A stretch of DNA of 64,000 nucleotides from Aegicerativicinus sediminis (GCF_015476115.1 NZ_CP064295.1:3094001-3158000); one strand, 5' to 3'. Positions 48,301 through 55,010 are shown, numbered from the stretch's first letter. Numbers and translations are program-made. The notes: generated by a model from the letters alone, not told the origin.

Positions 48301-49512
48301 GCAAAGGGCAGTCGGGGCCACATTGTCCTCCACGGTGACCGTTGCGGTGCAGGTGGATATGTTGTCGTTGTTGTCGGTGACGGTAAGTGTCACGGTGTTC
48401 GCACCAATATCGGCACAGCCGAAGCTTGTCTTGCTGGCGGTTATTGACTTGATGCCACAGGCATCATCGGACCCATTGTCGATATCGGCGGCCGTCATGG
48501 TCGCATTCCCAGAGCCGTCCAGCTGAAGTGTTATGTTCCTGCAAAGGGCAGTCGGGGCCACATTATCCTCAACGGTGACCGTTGCATTGCAGGTTGCTAT
48601 GTTATCGTTGTTGTCGGTGATGGTAAGTGTCACGGTGTTCGCACCAATATCTGCACAGCTGAAACTTGTCTTGCTGGCGGTTATTGATTTGATGCCACAG
48701 GCATCATCGGACCCGTTGTCGATATCGGCGGCCGTCATGGTCGCATTCCCAGAGCCGTCCAGTTGAAGTGTTATGTTCCTGCAAAGGGCAGTCGGGGCCA
48801 GATTGTCTTCTACAATAACATTGGTGGTACAAGAAGAGGTGTTTCCTGCTGTATCAGTAACAGTAAGTGTAACTGTATTACTTCCGATATCGGAACAATT
48901 GAAATTAGTTTTACTTAATGAAAGATTGGCAATACCCACATTATCCGTGGATCCAGAGTTGATATCGTTTACATTGATGGAAGCATTACCAGAACCATCA
49001 AGACTAATTGTAAAATTAGCTACACAATTAGCTGCCGGATTTTCATTATCTGTAACATTAATATTGAATGAACATGTTCCTAATATAGTTCCAGTCGCAT
49101 TTTCTTCTTCCTGAAATGTTATTGTGGTTGACCCAATTGGAAATTGTGATCCAGAAATAGGTCCTTCAGTTTGTGTTATGGTACTTAAACCTGCTCCCAA
49201 AGTTGGAGAAGGGTCAGAAAAATTTACGACTGCATAGTCTAATCCAGTATCAGTGTCTGAATCTATATCCCCTTGACAACTAATTGCCAAAGTTGATTCT
49301 ATTTTATGTGAAGTGGTCGCCTCAAATTTATATTGATTAATGTCCCAGTTGTTATCTAGCTTGTGACCATTTTTAATTTCTACAATGGATAAACCAGCCA
49401 AATTGCTATCTAAAGGAACAATTTGGGGTTGTAAATAAGAGATATTAGTAGAGGCTTGAAACTTGTATATAACAAGTATAAGGATGACAAAGCTGAAATA
49501 TAGTTTTTTCAT
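42310..49512 (-). CDS. Large secreted HYR-repeat, LamG protein with T9SS signal
   Basis: 2400 residues from the ATG at 49512 (MKKLYFSFVILILVIYKFQA, a signal peptide); an in-frame ATG at 49584 would add a 24-residue non-signal lead. HYR-like units run from about 80 to 1000, including six closely related 80-residue units at 239-718. A sandwich domain with GKIELSLDGGNTYD follows, then LamG at about 1512-1671 (FSLEMWVKPNS, WYHIAVTFNGAYKLYVDG). The middle module (GRGMWITHYLKLDGSIDLVG, ERDQQGT, YNYNYWGSPVS, GNPYPSSVW), the second module (VYVFDQVHDTYFNLSKGDLE) and the T9SS tail (ATGNYVLKMETEQ) complete it. It shares its plan with the 4045-residue protein but not its 90-residue units. Presumed surface role; ligand unknown. 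Confidence 0.9.
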   Translation of the reverse strand: MKKLYFSFVILILVIYKFQASTNISYLQPQIVPLDSNLAGLSIVEIKNGHKLDNNWDINQYKFEATTSHKIESTLAISCQGDIDSDTDTGLDYAVVNFSDPSPTLGAGLSTITQTEGPISGSQFPIGSTTITFQEEENATGTILGTCSFNINVTDNENPAANCVANFTISLDGSGNASINVNDINSGSTDNVGIANLSLSKTNFNCSDIGSNTVTLTVTDTAGNTSSCTTNVIVEDNLAPTALCRNITLQLDGSGNATMTAADIDNGSDDACGIKSITASKTSFSCADIGANTVTLTITDNNDNIATCNATVTVEDNVAPTALCRNITLQLDGSGNATMTAADIDNGSDDACGIKSITASKTSFGCADIGANTVTLTVTDNNDNISTCTATVTVEDNVAPTALCRNITLQLDGSGNATMTAADIDNGSDDACGIKSITASKTSFGCADIGANTVTLTVTDNNDNISTCTATVTVEDNVAPTALCRNITLQLDGSGNATMTAADIDNGSDDACGIKSITASKTSFSCADIGANTVTLSITDNNDNIATCTATVTVEDNVAPTALCRNITLQLDSSGNATMTAAEIDNGSDDACGIKSITASKTSFSCADIGANTVTLSITDNNDNIATCTATVTVEDNVAPTALCRNITLQLDSSGNATMTAADIDNGSDDACGIKSITASKTSFSCADIGANTVTLTVTDNNDNTSTCTATVTVEDNINPTITCPSNQNVSFDSTCNYTLIDFTGLLNASDNCGNNLSISQSPAVGTVITSNTQITLTATDDSGNSSSCTFSVIPSDTTPPVALCRDITVELGNGQATINADDIDNGSYDNCSVPTLSVSPANFDCSNIGNNTVTLTVTDANGNSSTCTANVLVKDVTAPDASCAGPITLTLDPSTGQANITDINSIYNGSGDTCSNITLSMSQTSFGCNDIGTRTIPLTITDAYGNSSSCNVTVIVEAPTITSGTVTGVVVNPIPDNPQPADDLIEVTACPGGVTIPKDVQLTLNLDGSSNITTANIKNWQFSNDQGANWTTVSNSAGKLQITLLNLTTTTVVRAVIQSGDCIEFSPVAVIRFLPPDEPPIIVSTTALDICLGDDVTVVAESYFEAFGQFGDGGLFNYAQPDGWRVNGIDGFFPASGNNTNEPTWKETNGPVIQSGIRYDTSDNTKFAIAQGPYSSTLETPVFNTVGMNPGDAILTFYTAYYFCNGANGKIELSLDGGNTYDIVLNTQQNDNFTSGNNTGVSVKTNSGSCGTGPNGQQPTSDPFRYTSVDLSDYINLSSLRVRFSYDAQGQSKCNGAYFPTGAGNTCSSVPHNFDVYSAWVIDDVGFPYAPIDEVLEWTDEKGTVVATGTTVAVEPVTPGIREYGVTALVNGCRADTDDGTEFININTSLAYAGQDRTPNSGECGQTTVPLNAYDNTLTAVENYNNGAYENGLYVVPNTAIGDINFQGTGVTGSWSIVSGPTTTCGATATFSSNTDPRATFTGQPGTYVLRWTLTNGCYDDVSITITNCDYVNFDGINDYVNFRDNYALNGNFSLEMWVKPNSTSGSPTIISKKNANSNSAGYALRLVGGKPRFEWYSTSGSGTITSSHAISSNRWYHIAVTFNGAYKLYVDGLDVGNQSGSAVAPGITPTDIDCILGAMDNGGASNDPPVNYFNGWIDEVRVWNIGLSDEMIHQMMNQEIKASGNDVMGEVIPRRIAGRDTDQNGTEDETLTWSNLDGYYRMNVDCGFLTAYKGVNGRLRNIFTPEEETAPIPYTTIRNGKWTNTSTATPWTYGNTVWDYPNSTGINGKEIKWNIVKTSHNVDLEQKDVTLLGLLVTSNEITVAQSGTKNEYNPGRGMWITHYLKLDGSIDLVGDSQLIQKRYTADQLNDSELDITSSGFIERDQQGTTNIYNYNYWGSPVSTINTTSINMPYTIGNTLLDGSDTNNPKSIQWTNSYDATGGNNPITLSKRWLYAFENYRIIENDAWAEYAQWNYIGNSGSIAPGLGFTMKGSGVGSNLYSNGEQNYTFKGKPNNSDIEVTITTGNMALVGNPYPSSVWIDEFILDNIPGGNSNSTQTMYGSLYFWEHYPSNKTHILEDYEGGYAIRNLTGAVLAPYSSLISGLGSSSKLPGPYIPVGQGFFVMSSGVASGKIKFENDQRYFERESSGNSTFMRTMKTNQLTNNPEETYPNRTLRFSFEAPTKTVRNLLLGFSTLNKATENFDPGYDAVNNDNLIDDLSFKVEDKLCTIQCREEFNENIRIPLNLKITTQGLYRMKLTEVQRFENEVNVYVFDQVHDTYFNLSKGDLEIVLEPGDYTDQFYMVFKKEEKEIVEVEEFTGLIINYLTNSREIYIKAPSDLNIKSVQLVNMIGQTVNSWSKFSINSSNEIRIPVNNTATGNYVLKMETEQKTYNKKIVIN
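47359..48798 (-). repeat. Six tandem 240-bp HYR-like units with mosaic differences
   Basis: Six in-frame units of 80 residues (residues 239-718), starting APTALCRNITLQLD and ending TATVTVEDN. Unlike the 270-bp array they differ at scattered sites: SFSCADIG or SFGCADIG, DGSGN or DSSGN, TLTVTDNNDNIS, TLSITDNNDNIA or TLTVTDNNDNTS, and one AADID to AAEID change. Different sites group the units differently, which suggests exchange between copies. Units 2 and 3 are identical in protein sequence. The block is visibly richer in GC than the flanking HYR units. Confidence 0.9.
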
Positions 49513-49667
49513 CATAAGTAGGCATTTAGGGCAGAGGGAATAATCTAAACTTAAATTGTATACAGTCAGTAAAGTAGGGGGCACTGACTGATTTTAAATC
49601 CTAGATTCTGTTTCCCAGTATGTTGTGATTACTAGTTATTGTTATGTCATGCTTTTATAATTCAGGC

Positions 49668-49719
49668 GAAAGATAGAATAAAATTTTTAATTTATATCCA
49701 TGAAATGCAAAAAAATCCG
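49668..49719 (-). promoter_or_regulatory. Promoter region with shared upstream element (site B)
   Basis: The 22 bases 49694-49715 match 29773-29794 at 21 positions, and the segment between this element and the -7 position is also similar (ATAGAAT followed by A/T-rich DNA). The -7 here reads TATCTTTC on the minus strand, one base from TAnnTTTG. It lies about 155-205 bp upstream of the start codon at 49512. Confidence 0.45.
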
Positions 49720-49804
49720 ACAAAAAGCAAAGTTGAATGACATTTAACCATGTTTCTGTGTACTCAAATAGGCTGAAACGTTCAGTCTATACACGTTTTA
49801 ATGA

Positions 49805-49842
49805 TAAAAAAAGAGGGCATAACTGAATAGTTATGCCCTCTT
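49805..49842 (-). terminator. Terminator of aqpZ
   Basis: A 14-base stem, AAGAGGGCATAACT (49811-49824) with AGTTATGCCCTCTT (49829-49842), and a four-base loop. A T-run follows on the minus strand. It starts 19 bp after the aqpZ stop. Confidence 0.88.
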
Positions 49843-49860
49843 AAAATTTTCTGCTTGTAA

Positions 49861-50550
49861 TTAGTCTTCTTTGCCTAATTTCAAAAACTTGTATACAAAG
49901 CCGGCTAATAGTGCGCCTATAATTGGAGCTACCCAAAACAACCATAATTGGCCTATTGCCCAATCTCCGACGAAAATAGCTTGACTTGTGCTTCTAGCCG
50001 GGTTTACAGAAGTATTGGTAACGGGTATACTAATGAGGTGGATTAATGTAAGAGTTAAACCAATAGCTATTCCTGCGAAACCTGCCGGGGCTTTAACATA
50101 GGTCGATCCAAGAATTATAAATAGAAATACAAACGTTAGGACAGCCTCGGTTACAAATCCTGAAAGCAAACTAAAGCCTCCTGGGGAGTGATCACCATAG
50201 CCATTGGCTGCAAAAGAACCTATATCATTCCCTGGAGTTCCAGTGACGATTAGGTAAAGAATTGCTGCTCCTGCAATTCCGCCAAGAACTTGTGAGATAA
50301 TGTATGGAAGAAGTTTGTTAGTTTCAAACCGTCCACCTGCCCAAAGGCCAATGCTAACCGCAGGATTTAGATGACAGCCAGAAATGTGTCCAATAGCATA
50401 AGCCATTGTCAATACGGTTAGACCAAAGGCAAATGACACACCGACAAATCCTATTCCTAATTCAGGAAAACCTGCGGCCAATACAGCGCTACCGCAGCCA
50501 CCAAGAACCAACCAGGCGGTTCCAATGAATTCAGCAAGATAACTTTTCAT
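49861..50550 (-). CDS. aqpZ: Aquaporin Z, water channel
   Basis: 229 residues with six membrane segments and the two half-helices of the MIP family: NPA at 62-64 ([10 protein letters not shown]) and NPA at 183-185 ([10 protein letters not shown]). The selectivity filter positions Phe42, His171, Thr180 and Arg186 match E. coli AqpZ, so water rather than glycerol is the expected substrate. Located in the inner membrane as a tetramer. It is transcribed alone; its terminator is at 49805-49842. The 140 bp upstream (50551-50690) shows no clear -7 box. Confidence 0.95.
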   Translation of the reverse strand: MKSYLAEFIGTAWLVLGGCGSAVLAAGFPELGIGFVGVSFAFGLTVLTMAYAIGHISGCHLNPAVSIGLWAGGRFETNKLLPYIISQVLGGIAGAAILYLIVTGTPGNDIGSFAANGYGDHSPGGFSLLSGFVTEAVLTFVFLFIILGSTYVKAPAGFAGIAIGLTLTLIHLISIPVTNTSVNPARSTSQAIFVGDWAIGQLWLFWVAPIIGALLAGFVYKFLKLGKED

Positions 50551-50690
50551 AAAATAATTTAGATTAATTAGTGAATAACTAAGGATTGGTTAATATCCTG
50601 AGAATAAAAATATTAAAATATTGATTATGATTTTGTTATGTTTCTAAAATCGAACTTAAAAAGTTTAATTTAATTTTTCAATGGCAATAA

Positions 50691-52175
50691 TTATTGGATA
50701 TCATTTTCTCCGTTTACATGCTTTTGATAAAATTTCCAATCTTCCTTGGCAACGTTTCTACCCAATTTTAATCCTTCAATATTATCCGCTTGAATATGAT
50801 AACCACCCAAAACCCTAGAGATACCAGCCATTTCAGCTGTTTTTGAAAATGTCGGGAAACTTAAAGTCACCGTATCACCCAAATTTTCAGGTTCTGTTAA
50901 AGCACCTGCAACCAATTCTACCTCTTCCCCAAATTCATCACTTCCTGTCCATAATCTCAAGGCTTCAGCACATCCACCGCTAATAGTACTATGCCCAGAG
51001 GTGTAACTTGGGAATGGAGGACATAAAAATGTATCTGGGGAGTATGGCCGCCAATTTTTTCCTTCCATTTCCATGATTCCTTTACCGATGCCTCCCCAAG
51101 CTTTTATTTTTTGTTCCCCGAAATATTCGTGAACTAGGGCATAGGGCCGAGCAAAATCATAAAACATTTTAGAATCCCATGAGGCTATAAACGCATCCAT
51201 GGCGACAATTTGATTGTAGAAATACATTTTAACATCTTCATCTAGAGTATGCTCGTCACGACGTGATACGTCTTGGGCAAATTTTAACCAATGTCCGGCT
51301 TGTTGTACAGATTGAGGACCATCTCTCATAAATTCAACTAGGGCTTTCTGCTCATCAGTTAAATTAGCCTGCAATTCAATGACTTCCCAAACCTCTTTTT
51401 CCAATTGTTCAGAACCGATCATTGGTGGTGGTCCTGGCCTAAATTGATCTCCAGATTCCAATCCAATTGGTGTCACTTTATCCCAATAGGGGGTTAAACA
51501 TTCTGGTGCAAAACGTCCACCTTGCCCATCTGAAAAATATTTTGGCTGCCATCTATTAGGATCTATGTTTTTATCAACAGGGTTAATTGGTTCATAATTA
51601 ACATAATTATGATATGGTCGGCCTTGTGACCCTTTTTCCTCACCGTATTGATTGGAACCATCACCCCGTCGAGCTTCAATAACCGCTTTGGCAGCAAGAT
51701 TACCTATTCCTTGGGGAGTCGTTGGGTCTAAAGAATTGTCATTAGGATTTAAACCGAAATCTAACATTACTTTTTTTAAATAGATTGAATCGGAATAATA
51801 ATACTCATTCATTGCACGGTAAGCTGCATAACTAATGGCAATCTCTTTATTTTTTAAATTTTGTTCTTCAATAGGTCTCCTAGCAATACCATTTAAATAA
51901 ACTGGAGTAGCCACTGAATCGTAGCGGGTCCAAGCATCAAAAACGGAAACAAAAATTAAAGCCAAGTATCTAGAAGTTATAGTTGGTCTGGGTTTAAACC
52001 ATTCTGTATCATGAGCAGTGGCCTCAAGAGCTACTTTCCCCCATTTATAAGCCACATTGTTTTCTCCAAGAGGTTCGGCAAATGCAGTTTTTTGGACAGT
52101 ATTTATAGTCGATTTTTCTTCTTTACAAGAAAATAAACTAATAAATACACAGACCGAAAAGAAGATTCTGATCAT
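50691..52175 (-). CDS. Haloperoxidase / PAP2-type phosphatase-like lipoprotein
   Basis: 494 residues. A lipobox Cys at residue 17 (FISLFSCKEEK) indicates a lipid-anchored exported protein. The catalytic signature of vanadium haloperoxidases and acid phosphatases is intact: Lys-x6-Arg-Pro in KMFYDFARP, the SGH motif in SYTSGHSTISGG and Ser-Arg-x5-His in SRVLGGYH. The central and N-terminal helices (TITSRYLALIFVSVFDAWTR) match the flavobacterial vanadium-dependent haloperoxidase-like family. Either halide oxidation with H2O2 or phosphoester cleavage is possible, and the sequence alone does not settle which. It is transcribed alone; 265 AT-rich bp upstream contain no feature I can support. Confidence 0.88.
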   Translation of the reverse strand: MIRIFFSVCVFISLFSCKEEKSTINTVQKTAFAEPLGENNVAYKWGKVALEATAHDTEWFKPRPTITSRYLALIFVSVFDAWTRYDSVATPVYLNGIARRPIEEQNLKNKEIAISYAAYRAMNEYYYSDSIYLKKVMLDFGLNPNDNSLDPTTPQGIGNLAAKAVIEARRGDGSNQYGEEKGSQGRPYHNYVNYEPINPVDKNIDPNRWQPKYFSDGQGGRFAPECLTPYWDKVTPIGLESGDQFRPGPPPMIGSEQLEKEVWEVIELQANLTDEQKALVEFMRDGPQSVQQAGHWLKFAQDVSRRDEHTLDEDVKMYFYNQIVAMDAFIASWDSKMFYDFARPYALVHEYFGEQKIKAWGGIGKGIMEMEGKNWRPYSPDTFLCPPFPSYTSGHSTISGGCAEALRLWTGSDEFGEEVELVAGALTEPENLGDTVTLSFPTFSKTAEMAGISRVLGGYHIQADNIEGLKLGRNVAKEDWKFYQKHVNGENDIQ

Positions 52176-52440
52176 TAAATTAGATTGACAAAGATTAGTA
52201 GTTAGTTGACTGAATACTAGTTTGTTTTGGAAATTAATAAAACTTTTTTATCCGATTAAAACTAGCCATTCACAGTACTAATATATTAATCGCAATCGAT
52301 TGTTTAAAGTTTTTCTAGGTTAAATCATTCTTTAACGATAAAAGCTAAGAAATAATAAAGGGATTTAATGAATGCGAATCAGATATTTCAGTATTAAGAT
52401 TTAGTAATTCTTAAACCAATTAATCTAAAATGGTGAAATA

Positions 52441-52468
52441 AAAAAACCGGCAGAATTTACCGGTTTTT
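52441..52468 (-). terminator. Terminator after the tRNA gene
   Basis: AAAAACCGG and CCGGTTTTT arms flank a loop of about nine bases. On the minus strand the stem is followed by a T-run, directly after the tRNA 3' end. Confidence 0.8.
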
Positions 52469-52472
52469 ATTG

Positions 52473-52546
52473 TAGCGAGGACGAGATTTGAACTCGTGAC
52501 CTCCGGGTTATGAATCCGACGCTCTAACCAACTGAGCTACCTCGCC
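52473..52546 (-). tRNA. tRNA with anticodon CAT (elongator Met or Ile2)
   Basis: A 74-nt cloverleaf: acceptor stem GGCGAGG with CCTCGCT (G1-T72 wobble), D-arm TAGCTCAGTTGGTTAGAGC, anticodon loop TTCATAA, and T-arm ACGAG-TTCAAAT-CTCGT. The D-arm is not that of an initiator tRNA, so it is the elongator tRNA-Met or an Ile tRNA whose CAT is modified to lysidine. The anticodon stem TCGGA/CCCGG has one A31-C39 mismatch next to the loop. No CCA is encoded; the 3' end continues C-A after the discriminator A. Confidence 0.9.
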
Positions 52547-52683
52547 TAATCGTTTTTAGCGGGTGCAAATATAGCAACATTTTCAATGCTTGCAAACAAG
52601 CTTGTTCAAATTATTTTTAAGTAAATAAGTTTTAATGTTTACAATTAATGTATATATTGAGCGATCTAAAATTGAATTCGCAT

Positions 52684-53076
52684 ATGGATGAAAAAATAAA
52701 GTTTGAGATGGAGTTCCCCATCCACGCTTCACCACAACTTTTGTATCAATATATTTCAACACCTTCAGGTTTGTCTGAATGGTTTGCTGACAACGTAAAT
52801 TCTAGAGGTGAGAAATTCACTTTTATTTGGGATGCCAGTCAGGAAAAAGCTAAGCTACTTAGTAAAAAGAGTGGTGAACGAGTTAAATTTCGTTGGTTAG
52901 TCGACGAGGAAGATGGGCATTCTTATTTTTTCGAAATACGTATCCAAGTAGATGATATTACAAAAGATGTCTCGTTAATAGTAACGGATTTCGCTGAGGA
53001 AGATGAAGTGGAAGAAGCCAAAATGTTATGGGATAATCAAATTTCCGATTTAAAGCATGTATTAGGTTCGCCCTAA
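52684..53076 (+). CDS. START-like (SRPBCC-fold) domain protein
   Basis: 130 residues from the ATG at 52684 (MDEKIKFEMEFPIHASPQLL); an in-frame ATG at 52648 would add twelve residues and is less like the family. The very conserved flavobacterial pattern YQYISTPSGLSEWFADNVNS, RGEKFTFIWD and DVSLIVTDFAEEDE is present, with the C-terminal helix MLWDNQISDLKHVLG. The fold has a hydrophobic pocket as in AHA1 and START proteins, but no ligand or activity is known. Single gene, divergent from the tRNA. The downstream terminator and promoter are compact (53092-53128). Confidence 0.88.
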   Translation: MDEKIKFEMEFPIHASPQLLYQYISTPSGLSEWFADNVNSRGEKFTFIWDASQEKAKLLSKKSGERVKFRWLVDEEDGHSYFFEIRIQVDDITKDVSLIVTDFAEEDEVEEAKMLWDNQISDLKHVLGSP

Positions 53077-53091
53077 CCTTAAATAAGATTG

Positions 53092-53099
53092 TATTTTTG
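53092..53099 (+). promoter_or_regulatory. Candidate -7 box before the aminotransferase gene
   Basis: TATTTTTG matches TAnnTTTG. It touches the 5' arm of the terminator hairpin at 53100, and no TTG stands at the ideal -33 distance. Confidence 0.45.
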
Positions 53100-53128
53100 T
53101 CCCGATTAATTTTTAATCGGGATTTTTT
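53100..53128 (+). terminator. Terminator of the START-like gene, abutting the next start codon
   Basis: Nine-base stem: TCCCGATTA (53100-53108) with TAATCGGGA (53114-53122) across a five-base loop, followed by six T that end exactly at the ATG at 53129. Confidence 0.85.
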
Positions 53129-53977
53129 ATGATTAATGTTAACGGTAGATTATTACAGCAAGACGCTCCTTCTATTTATTTAGATAATAGAGGATTTAAA
53201 TATGCCGATAGTGTTTTTGAAACGCTTAAAGTAGTACGGGGAAAAATTCTTTTCTGGGAAGATCATTATTTTCGTTTGATGTCTTCCATGCGAATAATGA
53301 GGATGGAAATCCCTATGACCTTCACTATGGAATTTTTGGAAGAAGAAATTCGTAAAACGATTGAGACTGAACCTAATGAAAATTCTGTGTACCGTGTTAG
53401 ATTAGTTGTTGCAAGAACAGGAGGAGGGCTTTATAGTCCAAATACTAATGACATAGATTATTATATAAGTTTCGCTTCCTTACAAAATGAATTATATTCA
53501 ATAAACGAAGATGATTATGAAGTTGATTTATTTAAGGATTATTACGTCAATACTGGTCTGTTATCGAATATTAAAAAGTCAGATAAAAGTTTGAATGTTT
53601 TAGGGAGTATATATGCCAAGGAAAATGATTTTCAAAATTGTTTGCTTTTAAATAATGACAAGCATTTGGTTGAGGCCCTAAATGGAAACATATTCCTAGT
53701 TTTTGGTAACACCATAAAGACACCTTCATTAGATCAGGGAGTTTTAAAGGGAATCATAAGGCAACAGCTGATTGAAATAATTAAAAAAGATCCAAATTAT
53801 AATTTGGAAGAAACTTCAATTTCACCTTTTGAACTTCAAAGAGCCGATGAGGTTTTTATTACTAACGTTATTATTGGGATACAGCCTGTTAGTAGATACC
53901 GCAAAAAGGATTTCGAAAAAGTTAACGTTAATTATTTACTAGAACAGTTAAACGAGAAGGTTAAAAATCAGTTATAA
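53129..53977 (+). CDS. Class IV aminotransferase (PLP-dependent)
   Basis: 282 residues. The fold-type IV pattern is visible: DNRGFKYADSVFETLKVVRG near the N-terminus, the RVRLVVAR segment, the probable PLP Lys near 153 in KKSDKSLNVLGSIYAKE, the PLP-binding LVEALNGNIFLV and TPSLDQGVLKGIIRQ, and ADEVFITNVIIGIQPV. The sub-type (branched-chain aminotransferase, D-amino acid aminotransferase or aminodeoxychorismate lyase) cannot be fixed from sequence alone. Homologs next to YqgE and START-like genes in this phylum are usually left as class IV. It overlaps the convergent yqgE-like gene by 10 bp. Confidence 0.9.
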   Translation: MINVNGRLLQQDAPSIYLDNRGFKYADSVFETLKVVRGKILFWEDHYFRLMSSMRIMRMEIPMTFTMEFLEEEIRKTIETEPNENSVYRVRLVVARTGGGLYSPNTNDIDYYISFASLQNELYSINEDDYEVDLFKDYYVNTGLLSNIKKSDKSLNVLGSIYAKENDFQNCLLLNNDKHLVEALNGNIFLVFGNTIKTPSLDQGVLKGIIRQQLIEIIKKDPNYNLEETSISPFELQRADEVFITNVIIGIQPVSRYRKKDFEKVNVNYLLEQLNEKVKNQL

Positions 53978-54528
53978 CTTGGGTTTTCAGGAGCATTGGA
54001 CCAAATGGAATATTCACCTCCAAGTTCAAGCATTTTATCTTTCCAAAAATTGTTACAACATTTTTTGATTAACTCATTGGCAAATTCATTTTTAGTAACT
54101 ACCCATGAATTTGCAGAAAGCTCATTTTCCAGCTGATTGGGTTCCCACCCAGAATATCCTAAGAAGAATCGAATATCCGTTTCTTTTAATTGGTTGGTGG
54201 TTAATAATTCCAATACCTTGTCGAAATCTCCACCCCAATAAATTCCTAAAGAAATTTCAATACTATCAGGAATGAGATGAGGAACCGTATGGATAAAGAA
54301 TAAATTGTCTTGTTCCACAGGACCCCCATTGTAAACCTTAAACGATTTATCTGTTGTGGAGATAAGTTCATTAAGCGTAAATTTTAATGGTTTATTCATA
54401 ATGAAACCAATAGTCCCCTCAGAAGAATGATCAGCCAATAGAATGACCGATCGGTTGAAAGACATATCACCGATGATAGATGGTTCAGCAATAAGCAGAT
54501 GTCCTTTTTCGGGCTTTAGAGTAATCAT
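53968..54528 (-). CDS. YqgE/AlgH family protein
   Basis: 186 residues. The family start LIAEPSIIGDMSFNRSVILL, the glycine-rich segment SSEGTIGFIMNKPL, and the central VYNGGPVEQDNLFFIH and FFLGYSGWEPNQLENEL are all present. The family is widespread and conserved but its function is not settled; one member (AlgH) affects alginate regulation. No signal peptide, so cytoplasmic. It overlaps the class IV aminotransferase by 10 bp in a tail-to-tail arrangement. It is separated from HU by 122 bp with a terminator. Confidence 0.93.
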   Translation of the reverse strand: MITLKPEKGHLLIAEPSIIGDMSFNRSVILLADHSSEGTIGFIMNKPLKFTLNELISTTDKSFKVYNGGPVEQDNLFFIHTVPHLIPDSIEISLGIYWGGDFDKVLELLTTNQLKETDIRFFLGYSGWEPNQLENELSANSWVVTKNEFANELIKKCCNNFWKDKMLELGGEYSIWSNAPENPSYN

Positions 54529-54601
54529 TTGTAGGATGATTTAAAATAAAACTATAACATTTTTATTTAAAAAACAATAATTTGACGGGCTAACCTAAAA
54601 C

Positions 54602-54627
54602 AAAAAAAGCCTGCTGGGAGCAGGCTT
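54602..54627 (-). terminator. Terminator of the HU gene
   Basis: AAGCCTGCT (54607-54615) pairs with AGCAGGCTT (54619-54627) across three bases. On the minus strand it is followed by a T-run. It lies 23 bp after the HU stop. Confidence 0.88.
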
Positions 54628-54650
54628 CTTATTTTTTATAACATCAAATG

Positions 54651-54923
54651 TTAGTTAATTGCGTCATTCAAGTCTGAACCTGCTTTAAACTTCACAACAT
54701 TTTTTGCTTTAATTTTAATAGTTTTGCCAGTTTGTGGGTTTCTACCTTCGCGAGCTGCTCTTTTAGCAACTGACCAAGATCCAAATCCTACTAAAGAAAC
54801 TCTTTTACCTTTTTGAAGAGCACCTTCTATATCTATTAAAAAAGAATCTAATGCTTTCTTAGCCGCAGCTTTAGTAATTCCAGCATTTTCTGCCATTCCA
54901 TCGATTAAATCTGATTTGTTCAT
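54651..54923 (-). CDS. hup: HU-family DNA-binding protein
   Basis: 90 residues. HU dimers bend and wrap DNA without strong sequence preference. The family pattern is complete: MNKSDLIDGMAENAGITKAA, the helix AAKKALDSFLIDIEGAL, the beta arm RVSLVGFGSWSVAKRAAREG and RNPQTGKTIKIKAKNVVKFK with the Arg-Asn-Pro tip that inserts between bases. The gene has its own good promoter (54981-55010) and a strong terminator, in line with high monocistronic expression. The symbol is used in the generic sense. Confidence 0.97.
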   Translation of the reverse strand: MNKSDLIDGMAENAGITKAAAKKALDSFLIDIEGALQKGKRVSLVGFGSWSVAKRAAREGRNPQTGKTIKIKAKNVVKFKAGSDLNDAIN

Positions 54924-54980
54924 AAATTTTAATTTTTAAATTGTTTAAAGTAAGGTTAAATAATTTGGTTTTACCCTATA

Positions 54981-55010
54981 CAAATTTAGACGGAATATTA
55001 AGCTACACAA
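54981..55010 (-). promoter_or_regulatory. Promoter of the HU gene
   Basis: On the minus strand the -33 TTG (55008-55010) and the -7 TAAATTTG (54981-54988) are separated by 19 nt, a full match to the Bacteroidota consensus. The predicted leader is about 50 nt. Confidence 0.8.

Larger units (their letters stand above)
49513..49860. other. 348-bp gene-free stretch upstream of the 2400-residue protein gene
   Basis: AT-rich. It contains the shared upstream element (site B, 49668-49719) and the aqpZ terminator (49805-49842). Two GACTGA-type sequences near 49566-49590 (ACAGTCAGT and CACTGACTGA) form a small imperfect inverted repeat in the leader. No open frame or RNA gene was seen in the rest. Confidence 0.6.

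Noticed and set aside
47303-49114. Series of plus-strand open frames of 77-113 residues opposite the six-unit array
   Set aside because: They repeat with the same 240-bp period as the minus-strand repeats and read as antisense shadows of HYR units (FLQRAVGATLSSTVTVAVQV), with no own leader or family.
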